From: a virus
Length of the DNA stretch: 21,462 bases
Direction: 5' to 3' (one strand)
Virus record (IMG/VR): IMGVR_UViG_3300029286_000279
Location: 1-21,462 of that record
The notes beneath the pieces are model-generated. The model saw only the letters and a program-made list of their open reading frames with translations, was not told the DNA's origin and made no database searches. Numbering within the stretch: position 1 is the first letter of the stretch; each line of letters starts with the position of its first letter. Of the stretch, positions 6,716 through 12,012 are shown in pieces. The position numbers and the translations under genes are program-made.

Positions 6716-6890
6716 GCATTATCTCCGTTTCTTTTATTCTGCCTTTTTGCGGTGTGATACCACAAGACGACAAAATAATATTTCTTACTCTGACATTGAG
6801 AGCCTCAAGAGCCTGCGATCCGATCTGATGATTGTTTTCTTTTGCAAACTCTCTAACATATTTTACCTTAATAAATTTCAGTCCTTTCAA
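6702..6890 (-). CDS. Small basic protein, possibly histone-fold-like
   Basis: 62 residues with a TTG start at 6890, set by GGAGG 8 nt upstream and by the stop of the preceding gene directly before it. The sequence FIKVKYVREFAKENNHQI then GSQALEALNVRVRNIIL then KGRIKETEIML matches the spacing of short bacterial and archaeal histone-fold proteins (K-V-K-x-F-A-K-x-x-G ... ALxxxVxxL ... GRKTxxxxD). It lacks the usual RKT triplet exactly, having KGRIKET. If correct, it would bind DNA as a dimer. A generic small helical protein is the alternative. Confidence 0.55.
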   Translation of the reverse strand: MKGLKFIKVKYVREFAKENNHQIGSQALEALNVRVRNIILSSCGITPQKGRIKETEIMLAKG

Positions 6891-7067
6891 TTATTCCACC
6901 TCCAAAACTATTTCATATATTCTTTCAGGGTCAATATCCAGGTCAAAGTCTAATTTTTCTACTATCTGAAATTCTTTATTAGGAAATACTTGCTTTGCTT
7001 TTCTTTCAATAAATCCGTCTAACTCTCTCTTTATTTCTTCGCCTCTCACATTTATAATAACTCTCAT
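6891..7067 (-). CDS. Hypothetical small phage protein (58 aa)
   Basis: Read directly from the minus strand: ATG at 7067, TAA at 6893-6891, 58 residues. It starts MRVIINVRGEEIKRELDGF and ends IDPERIYEIVLEVE, an alternating beta-alpha pattern with an acidic C-terminus. The upstream site GGGG lies 9-10 nt before the ATG. Its stop codon directly abuts the TTG start of the next gene, and the next gene's GGAGG is inside its last codons, which strongly supports translation of both. No family is recognised. Confidence 0.65.
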   Translation of the reverse strand: MRVIINVRGEEIKRELDGFIERKAKQVFPNKEFQIVEKLDFDLDIDPERIYEIVLEVE

Positions 7068-7076
7068 ATAATACCC

Positions 7077-7136
7077 CTATATGTTACCTTTTTTCTTTAA
7101 TCCAACAAGCCATTTAGTTTTTTTCTTTTTATTCAT
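7077..7136 (-). CDS. Possible 19-aa lysine-rich peptide
   Basis: A 19-codon frame, ATG at 7136 and TAG at 7079-7077, reading MNKKKKTKWLVGLKKKGNI. It has a good AGAGGG at about 7 nt, overlaps the end of the upstream gene by 8 bp, and fills the space before the next gene. It is highly basic. Tiny frames can arise by chance, so this is offered only because spacing and ribosome binding site fit the operon. Confidence 0.3.
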   Translation of the reverse strand: MNKKKKTKWLVGLKKKGNI

Positions 7137-7344
7137 CTTGTTTCCCTCTCTTGATAGACAGAACAAACTTTCCAAAATCTTTATAAGTGAACACTATTTC
7201 ATCTTTGGCGTTGTCTACAAAACACAAGTCACAATCATCTATATTAAATTGATCGTAGTTTATATTTCCAAAGAGGGTATCATAAATAGTATTCATAATC
7301 TGTGTTTTTTTCCGGTCTTTCATTGTTTTAATTTTGTTTAGCAT
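7129..7344 (-). CDS. Hypothetical small phage protein (71 aa)
   Basis: 71 residues. A basic N-terminus (MLNKIKTMKDRKKTQ) is followed by NYDQFNIDDCDLCFVDNAKDEIVFTYKDFGKFVLSI, a beta-rich acidic domain. It resembles no family I can name. The ATG at 7344 has GGAGG 9 nt upstream, located in the last codons of the preceding gene, with which it overlaps by 7 bp. An internal Met at residue 8 could also serve. Confidence 0.6.
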   Translation of the reverse strand: MLNKIKTMKDRKKTQIMNTIYDTLFGNINYDQFNIDDCDLCFVDNAKDEIVFTYKDFGKFVLSIKRGKQDE

Positions 7345-7643
7345 ATTGCAAGTCCTCCGGAGTATTGGCCGATCTTGTGCTGTTGTTTTGTTATCAGGTA
7401 CAGCGAGCAGCCGCGGGGATCGCTTTGATGATAGGCAAGAAAGCCTATATTATCCGCCAATATTTGCGCTCTTCTCATTAAGCGATCCAGCCTGATCCCG
7501 TGCTGTTGTTCTGTATAATCCCCGTTACAATAATGGGTGTCGGCGTTGTTTATCTGCTTGGATATTTTCCTAAGCTTGTTAAATATGTATATCCCATACC
7601 CTAATTCCCGGAGCCGTCTTAATTCTTTCTCGTTTTTGTTCAT
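7338..7643 (-). CDS. Conserved phage protein with 'DPRGCSLYL' motif, function unknown
   Basis: 101 residues. An N-terminal helical region ELRRLRELGYGIYIFNKLRKIS precedes NADTHYCNGDYTEQQHGIRLDRLMRRAQ, and the C-terminal part has AYHQSDPRGCSLYL. The trio 'CNGD', 'R..RL..RA' and 'H..DPRG.SLYL' is a pattern I recognise from many small phage hypothetical proteins across hosts. No biochemical role is known to me. It has GAGG 6 nt before the ATG and lies at the head of the cluster of very small genes. Confidence 0.7.
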   Translation of the reverse strand: MNKNEKELRRLRELGYGIYIFNKLRKISKQINNADTHYCNGDYTEQQHGIRLDRLMRRAQILADNIGFLAYHQSDPRGCSLYLITKQQHKIGQYSGGLAIC

Positions 7644-7675
7644 TTATTCCTCACTTCTCTATGCGGAAACAGTCA

Positions 7676-7718
7676 CCGCCGGACGCCTCGCATAGAAAGC
7701 TATCCGGCGGCTATGCGA
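7676..7718 (-). other. Nested inverted repeats between two small genes (possible RNA structure)
   Basis: Two overlapping 8-bp inverted repeats: ccgccgga (7676-7683) with tccggcgg (7703-7710), and tcgcatag (7688-7695) with ctatgcga (7711-7718). The arms interleave, so the two stems cannot form as ordinary nested hairpins: they are alternatives or a pseudoknot. There is no T run, so it is not a standard terminator. It lies in the leader of the 101-aa gene, 33 nt before its start. Confidence 0.55.
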
Positions 7719-7719
7719 T

Positions 7720-7809
7720 CTAAACCTTGAGCGCTTCTATCAATGCGCGCCAAAAGCTCATGCGGCACACAGAGCGGAACATCTTGAAGGCCTGTATCTT
7801 ATGCGCCAT
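7720..7809 (-). CDS. Possible 29-aa basic peptide
   Basis: ATG at 7809, TAG at 7722-7720: 29 residues reading MAHKIQAFKMFRSVCRMSFWRALIEALKV. A strong AAGGAGG lies 8 nt upstream inside the previous gene's last codons, and the frame starts 3 nt after that gene's stop. It is basic and amphipathic. Very short peptides with this 'FR...R.SFWRAL' look occur in phage early regions as I recall, but no role is known. Confidence 0.45.
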   Translation of the reverse strand: MAHKIQAFKMFRSVCRMSFWRALIEALKV

Positions 7810-7812
7810 GAT

Positions 7813-7959
7813 CTATCCCTCCTTTCTGTATGATTGATAATCTCTGATTATCTTGTCGGCTATCTCTAACTCGTTGATCTCCGCGCGGTCTACCTCAAGC
7901 CAACCGTGGCCCGGGTCGTTGAAGAAGGTGTATATCTTTTGGCCTGTTGCTGTTATCAT
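7813..7959 (-). CDS. Short 'DPGHGWLEV' phage protein, probably truncated
   Basis: 48 residues, ATG at 7959 and TAG at 7815-7813. The sequence TFFNDPGHGWLEVDRAEINELEIADKI matches a widespread small phage/plasmid family with an 'F-DPGHGWL-V-R--L-ELGIADKIS' core. Family members as I remember them continue for a further 20-40 residues to an acidic end such as YLEEDCD. Here the frame stops soon after the core (DYQSYRKEG), so it looks like a short or truncated member. A weak AGGAA (8 nt) precedes the ATG, and it starts 3 nt after the stop of the gene before it. Confidence 0.6.
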   Translation of the reverse strand: MITATGQKIYTFFNDPGHGWLEVDRAEINELEIADKIIRDYQSYRKEG

Positions 7960-7962
7960 TTC

Positions 7963-8145
7963 TTAGTTCCTCCCATGTTTTCTTAAACTCTCAAGCCCGC
8001 GCATGATCTCCCGCTGTTCTACCTTACTGCCACATATTGCCATCAGCAACGCATAATGCAACAAGTCCCCCTGTACCTCTTTTTCGCTGTTGTTGATGAA
8101 TACTTCTCTCATCCCGGAATGTTTGTCGATCTCTCTAACTCGCAT
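7963..8145 (-). CDS. First gene of leftward operon, hypothetical (60 aa)
   Basis: 60 residues from the ATG at 8145, which has GGAGGGGAG 6 nt upstream. A longer frame to 8352 exists but would run through the promoter, so it is rejected. Sequence: MRVREIDKHSGMREVFINN, then an amphipathic helix LLHYALLMAICGSKVEQREIMRGLESLRK. It is a small soluble helical protein with no family I recognise. As the first gene behind the promoter it should be expressed earliest and most strongly. Confidence 0.7.
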   Translation of the reverse strand: MRVREIDKHSGMREVFINNSEKEVQGDLLHYALLMAICGSKVEQREIMRGLESLRKHGRN

Positions 8146-8190
8146 ATTATTCTCCCCTCCTCTCTTTGTTGTTTTAGCTCTATAAAAAAC

Positions 8191-8220
8191 ATTATACAAC
8201 AGTGACCCGGAGATTGTCAA
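8191..8220 (-). promoter_or_regulatory. Leftward sigma70-type promoter
   Basis: On the minus strand, TTGACA (8220-8215) and TATAAT (8196-8191) are both perfect consensus hexamers with an 18-bp spacer. The start point would fall near 8184, giving a leader of about 40 nt before the ATG at 8145. Inverted arms cccgga (8206-8211) and tccggg (8227-8232) flank the -35 box and could be an operator. This should drive the whole leftward early operon. Confidence 0.85.
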
Positions 8221-8350
8221 GTTATTTCCGGGATATAGGCGGAGTAACCGAACTGTAACGGGGTTGTAGCGATCATGGAGTAGGGCGATGAAGATGCGGA
8301 GGAACGGGATATTGTGAAAAAAAGTACAATAAACTGACCATCTACTATCC

Positions 8351-8394
8351 AACTACCGCCTAACTACTTACCAACTACTTACCAACTCCTTTAC
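8351..8394. repeat. 11-bp tandem repeat
   Basis: Two perfect adjacent copies of aactacttacc (8362-8372 and 8373-8383), flanked by one degenerate copy on each side (8351-8361 and 8384-8394), keeping an 11-bp period. The period equals about one helical turn. It is upstream of the leftward promoter and could be a protein-binding array. Confidence 0.65.
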
Positions 8395-8401
8395 CTCTTC
8401 C

Positions 8402-8431
8402 TTTTCCTTTTCCTTTTCCTTTTCCTTTTCC
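8402..8431. repeat. TTTTCC hexamer array (homopyrimidine tract)
   Basis: Five perfect TTTTCC units, with degenerate neighbours on both sides, giving a nearly pure pyrimidine stretch from about 8385 to 8442 interrupted only by a few adenines. On the other strand it is GGAAAA repeats. Such tracts may form triplex or bent DNA. It lies between the leftward promoter and the DnaA-box cluster. Confidence 0.85.
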
Positions 8432-8897
8432 TTTACCTTTACTAAAGAGCGCAAACAATCAAAATTGGATCATTCGCTGTCGCTCATTGCGTATTTAAGA
8501 AATTTCAAAGAAACAAAAAAGATCGGAATTCTCTTATCTTAAAAGCTCCGGCATTGATGATCTATCAGCTCTTCCGCCAGCAATAGACTTGTTCCGCCTC
8601 GCCACAGCTCATTATCGCCTCTAATAGCCACGTTAAATTGTGTCGGGCTATCCTACCCCTATGTCGTGTCGTTGCGTTCGTCCTTGCTTAAATGCTGTTG
8701 TCTTGTGCTGTTGTGTCGCATGATGTGTGCCACCTCAATGATGAATGCAAAGATATAGGGAAACATCGTAATATATAACAGCGTGTGAATATATAGCGCG
8801 CATAATATATAATAGAGATGAGGTAATGATGTGTTGTGGCGATATATAGGGTGGCAAGGTTTGTTAAGCCGCCCCCATATTTTAATTATCCCCGTTT
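8432..8897. other. Non-coding stretch with AT-rich segment, part of origin region
   Basis: No convincing gene is seen on either strand; the only long frame (8659-8919, minus) has no ribosome binding site and unlikely composition. The segment at about 8768-8815 is very AT-rich, with several atatat steps, and could be the unwinding element of the origin. A 9-bp direct repeat tgctgttgt occurs at 8693-8701 and 8706-8714. Nothing else is recognisable. Confidence 0.5.
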
Positions 8898-8955
8898 CTA
8901 CACCGCAGGATAATTTCAAAAATAGTCTAGGGTATGCTACACCGCAGGATAATTT
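8898..8955. repeat. 19-bp direct repeat, iteron-like
   Basis: The sequence ctacaccgcaggataattt occurs exactly twice, at 8898-8916 and 8937-8955, with a 39-bp period. It lies 22 bp before the first DnaA box. Paired identical repeats next to a DnaA-box cluster look like binding sites for a phage replication initiator (iterons) or a late-transcription regulator. Confidence 0.8.
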
Positions 8956-8976
8956 TGAATTTTGACCCTTTAGCGC

Positions 8977-9083
8977 TTATCCACAATCTATCCACAGCTT
9001 GTCGAGGAGTTATGCACAGGTTATGCACAGGGTAAAAAACAGTAAAGTAGCTCTTAATTTAACTACTTATCCACATATCCACA
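8977..9083 (+). other. DnaA-box cluster, candidate replication origin
   Basis: Six matches to the DnaA box TTWTNCACA or one step from it, all in the same orientation: TTATCCACA at 8977, CTATCCACA at 8988, TTATGCACA at 9010 and 9021, TTATCCACA at 9067, ATATCCACA at 9075. The first four start points are 11, 22 and 11 bp apart, so they lie on one face of the helix. Together with the AT-rich segment and 19-bp repeats just left of it, and its place between divergent operons, this is a strong origin candidate that would recruit host DnaA. Confidence 0.8.
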
Positions 9084-9169
9084 GTTACTACTACTACTGC
9101 TATCTTTCTCTTTGTCTTAAATCCGGAAGTAAATAAGAATAATAAATAGTTCAAAAAACCAAAAAAACT

Positions 9170-9197
9170 TTGTTTGGTTAAAAAATCGTGATATACT
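9170..9197 (+). promoter_or_regulatory. Putative rightward promoter before packaging genes
   Basis: TTGTTT (9170-9175) and TATACT (9192-9197) with a 16-bp spacer, about 30 bp before the first rightward gene. The -10 is close to consensus and the -35 is weaker, as expected for a regulated promoter. A 7-bp inverted repeat, aaccaaa (9157-9163) and tttggtt (9173-9179), overlaps the -35 and may be an operator. Confidence 0.5.
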
Positions 9198-9227
9198 TAA
9201 ATTAGATAGATATGGAGGGAAAGATAT

Positions 9228-9494
9228 ATGGCAAAGAGTTCCTCTGGGGTGACAACAAAGATCAGCGATATAAAGCGTTGGCAGGAGAATGGGTTATACA
9301 GTCTTGCTGATGAAGCTATTCGGAGATGTTTACAGAGTACGAAGCACTGTTTAGAGATGACGAAGTGGATATACGAGCAAAAGAACGGGAAAGCAGCGCA
9401 GGGTGTAGAGCTAAGTGGAGACATTGGGTTTAGTATAACGGACTTAGCGAAGAAGGCTTTAGAGATAAACCGGGATAATGTTAGTCACACCTAG
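9228..9494 (+). CDS. terS: Putative small terminase subunit
   Basis: 88 residues, ATG preceded by GGAGGG at 8 nt. It lies directly before the large terminase with a 17-bp overlap, the usual place for the small subunit, which recognises phage DNA and regulates packaging. The sequence ISDIKRWQENGLYSLADEAIRRCLQSTKHCLEMTKWIYEQKNGKA is helical and shares with small terminases and related phage DNA-binding proteins the 'ADEAI' and 'W..K.GKA.Q..ELSGDI' features. It is short for the family (often 130-180 residues) and has no clear helix-turn-helix, so the call relies mainly on position. Confidence 0.55.
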   Translation: MAKSSSGVTTKISDIKRWQENGLYSLADEAIRRCLQSTKHCLEMTKWIYEQKNGKAAQGVELSGDIGFSITDLAKKALEINRDNVSHT

Positions 9495-11982
9495 CGTTAT
9501 GAGCGATGTCGAAGGGATGGAAGCGATTTTGGACCGCGGAGCGCAAGACCCGTGTTGGTTTGTTGAGAATGTTTTAGGAGTAGACACTCTAATTTGGCAG
9601 GGGCATAAGGACATATTAAATGCTTTTCTTACGAACGATAGAGTTGCAGTCAAGAGTGGCCATTGTTTTTGTAAAGGCACAAAAATTCTTATGTCAGACG
9701 GAAGAGTTAAGAAAGTTGAAGATATTGAAGTAAGCGAATTGATTATGGGCGATGACTCTTCTCCTAGAAAAGTTTTAAGTTTAAGTCGTGGACAGGAAAG
9801 GATGTATAGAGTAACTTATTATGATGGAACAGAATATATACATAACGAGTCTCATATACTCTGCCTTAAGGGAATGTCTAATCATGGAAAAATGGTTAAA
9901 GATAAAATCATTGAGATTAGTATTAAAGATTTTCTCAAACTTGGATCACATCATAAACGAAGATACGCCGGGTTCAGAGTTGGAGTTGAATATGAACAAA
10001 AATCACTTCCAATTCCAGCGTATATTTTTGGCATTTGGCTTGGAGATGGATGTAAAACAACTTCCGACTTTGCAAATATTGATAAAGAAATTCTTGACGA
10101 ACTTAAAAATTATACAGAAACTATCGGATGTGAGTTTACGAATAATAAGAACGGTAGAAACCATAATATTTCAGCAAGAAAAAAACGCAATCCTTTTCTT
10201 GGGAAATTACGGGACTTAGGAGTATTTAATAATAAATGTATACCGGATATTTATATGACAGGTTCAAGACAGCAAAGATTGGAACTTTTGGCAGGGATGA
10301 TAGATTCAGATGGGTCAAGACATGAGCAAGGAGGCGGATATGAAATTATACAAAAACGCAAAGAACTTGCAGAGCAAATATTCGTTCTTGCAAGGTCTCT
10401 TGGAGTATTTGCGAGTATTAACGAAAAATATGTTTCATCAGATTTTGAAGATGGATCTCATACTGAAGGGACTTATTATAGAGTTTATATCGGCAGAGGC
10501 TTATGTGATTTGCCATCAAGATTATTACGCAAAAGACCATTGTGTGTTTCAGGCAATAGAGATTTAAATTGTACGGCAATTAGGTCGATAGAAGACTTAG
10601 GAATAGGAGATTATTATGGATTTGTTATTGATGGGAACCAACGATTTCTCGGATCAGACTTTATGGTTCTCCACAATAGCATGGGGAAAGATTTCATATC
10701 AGGAGTTCTTAGTCTATGGTTCTTATTGTGTCACAGGCCGTCGATAGTAATAACAACTGCCCCGTCAATGAGGCAGGTGTCAAATATTGTGTGGGGGGAA
10801 ATAAGGAAATATTATCACAGATGCAGGATACCAATAGGTGGCAAACTGAAACAACAGGAGTTGAGGATTTCGGACGATTGGTATGCAATCGGTTTCACAA
10901 CCAAGGAGACGCACAATACAATTGGTAAGTTCCAAGGGTTCAAAGGAGCAAACATTTTGGTTTTAGCAACAGAAGCCCAGGCGATGGAAGCCTCTATCTT
11001 TGAACAGATGGAAGGTATTCTTACCGCGGAGAACTCAAAGCTGTATGTTGCAGGAAACCCGCTCGGCACGGACTGCTATTTCTACCAGATATTCCGCGAT
11101 CCGTCCTATAAACATTTTTCTTTTTCATGTTACGACTCACCTAATTACATCGCAAATAAAACGATCGTCCCCGGCATGGTAGGCCGCAAATGGGTAGAAG
11201 ACAAAGAAAAACGCTGGGGTAAAAACTCACCTCTTTTCCAAGGCAGAGTTCTCGGCCAGTTCCCGGACTTATCTATCAACTCCATGGTCTCGCTCACACA
11301 GCTTGAGAGGTCGGTAACGAACGAAAAACCAAAAGAAGGCATCAAAGTTATAGGTCTTGACCCCGCACGAAAAGGAAACGATTCTACAGTATTTTATGCT
11401 GTTGACGGCGGCAAGACTTTAGAGAAAAAACAGTATTACGGAAAAGCCACAAACGAAACCGAGGACATCGCATTTGACATGATAAAGAGAATAAAACCAA
11501 AATATATTATTGTTGACGAAGGAAGTTTCGGTATCGCTATTATTGACGCACTGGAGCGGTATCTTCCGGAGTTCAATAAAACTTATAACTGCGATACAGA
11601 GGTTATTACTTTCAGGTTCGGAGGCAGGGCTACTGACAGGAATTTTGCTAACGCAGGAACGCAAACTTATTTTGAGGTGTGCGATAAAATAGCAAAGGGC
11701 GATATTCAAATGGCGGAAGACTATGAACTGTTTAACGAACTCGCCGCACGTAAATATGAATACCGAAAAGGTATCATGATAATGGAGCCGAAAGAAGATT
11801 TCAAGAAACGAATAGGACATTCACCTGACAGCGCGGACGCGTGTGTCATGGCGTTCAGCATCTCTATGGAAGATACTTTTTCTGAAAAGTTCGAGCAGGA
11901 ACAGGAAGAGATAGAGCAGGAAATAAAGATGGACATTGATTCAGTAACAGGTTATCGCCAGATATACGGAAAGATAAATTAA
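9478..11982 (+). CDS. terL: Terminase large subunit with in-frame intein
   Basis: 834-residue precursor. Removing residues 63-400 (intein) leaves a 496-residue terminase of normal size. The rejoined sequence gives the Walker A loop VKSGHSMGKDF across the splice point. Walker B is near ILVLATEAQ with Glu499, where the usual Asp is Thr498. The coupling motif AGNPLG is at 525-530. The RNase H-like nuclease has Asp628 (VIGLDPARKG), Asp680 (YIIVDEG) and Asp784/787 (SPDSADA). The enzyme cuts concatemeric DNA and pumps it through the portal. The start could also be the Met at 9499, 4 nt after the upstream stop; neither has a strong ribosome binding site, and coupling to the upstream gene is likely. 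The intein region is more AT-rich than the flanking extein. Confidence 0.95.
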   Translation: MLVTPSVMSDVEGMEAILDRGAQDPCWFVENVLGVDTLIWQGHKDILNAFLTNDRVAVKSGHCFCKGTKILMSDGRVKKVEDIEVSELIMGDDSSPRKVLSLSRGQERMYRVTYYDGTEYIHNESHILCLKGMSNHGKMVKDKIIEISIKDFLKLGSHHKRRYAGFRVGVEYEQKSLPIPAYIFGIWLGDGCKTTSDFANIDKEILDELKNYTETIGCEFTNNKNGRNHNISARKKRNPFLGKLRDLGVFNNKCIPDIYMTGSRQQRLELLAGMIDSDGSRHEQGGGYEIIQKRKELAEQIFVLARSLGVFASINEKYVSSDFEDGSHTEGTYYRVYIGRGLCDLPSRLLRKRPLCVSGNRDLNCTAIRSIEDLGIGDYYGFVIDGNQRFLGSDFMVLHNSMGKDFISGVLSLWFLLCHRPSIVITTAPSMRQVSNIVWGEIRKYYHRCRIPIGGKLKQQELRISDDWYAIGFTTKETHNTIGKFQGFKGANILVLATEAQAMEASIFEQMEGILTAENSKLYVAGNPLGTDCYFYQIFRDPSYKHFSFSCYDSPNYIANKTIVPGMVGRKWVEDKEKRWGKNSPLFQGRVLGQFPDLSINSMVSLTQLERSVTNEKPKEGIKVIGLDPARKGNDSTVFYAVDGGKTLEKKQYYGKATNETEDIAFDMIKRIKPKYIIVDEGSFGIAIIDALERYLPEFNKTYNCDTEVITFRFGGRATDRNFANAGTQTYFEVCDKIAKGDIQMAEDYELFNELAARKYEYRKGIMIMEPKEDFKKRIGHSPDSADACVMAFSISMEDTFSEKFEQEQEEIEQEIKMDIDSVTGYRQIYGKIN
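9664..10677 (+). mobile_element. Intein with LAGLIDADG homing endonuclease in the terminase P-loop
   Basis: 338 residues, precursor positions 63-400. Block A starts at Cys63 (CFCKGTKILMSDG). Block B is IHNESH with His126, having Asn in place of the usual Thr. The endonuclease has two LAGLIDADG helices, IFGIWLGDG (Asp190) and LAGMIDSDG (Asp278). The C-terminal blocks are DYYGFVIDGNQRFLG and MVLHN, followed by Ser401 as the first C-extein residue. All residues needed for self-splicing (Cys1, penultimate His, terminal Asn, +1 Ser) are present, so it should be active. The endonuclease would cut intein-free terminase genes at the P-loop codons and copy the intein in. Confidence 0.93.
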
Positions 11983-12012
11983 AATGGCAATACAATTAAA
12001 AGGAAATAAAAA

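Noticed and set aside
8146-8352. 5' extension of the first leftward gene to 8352
   Set aside because: It would place the near-perfect promoter inside the coding sequence; the ATG at 8145 has a very strong ribosome binding site.
8659-8919. 86-codon open frame on the minus strand in the intergenic region
   Set aside because: No Shine-Dalgarno, odd composition (many His, Tyr, Ile, Cys), and it reads through AT-rich repeats that fit an origin better.
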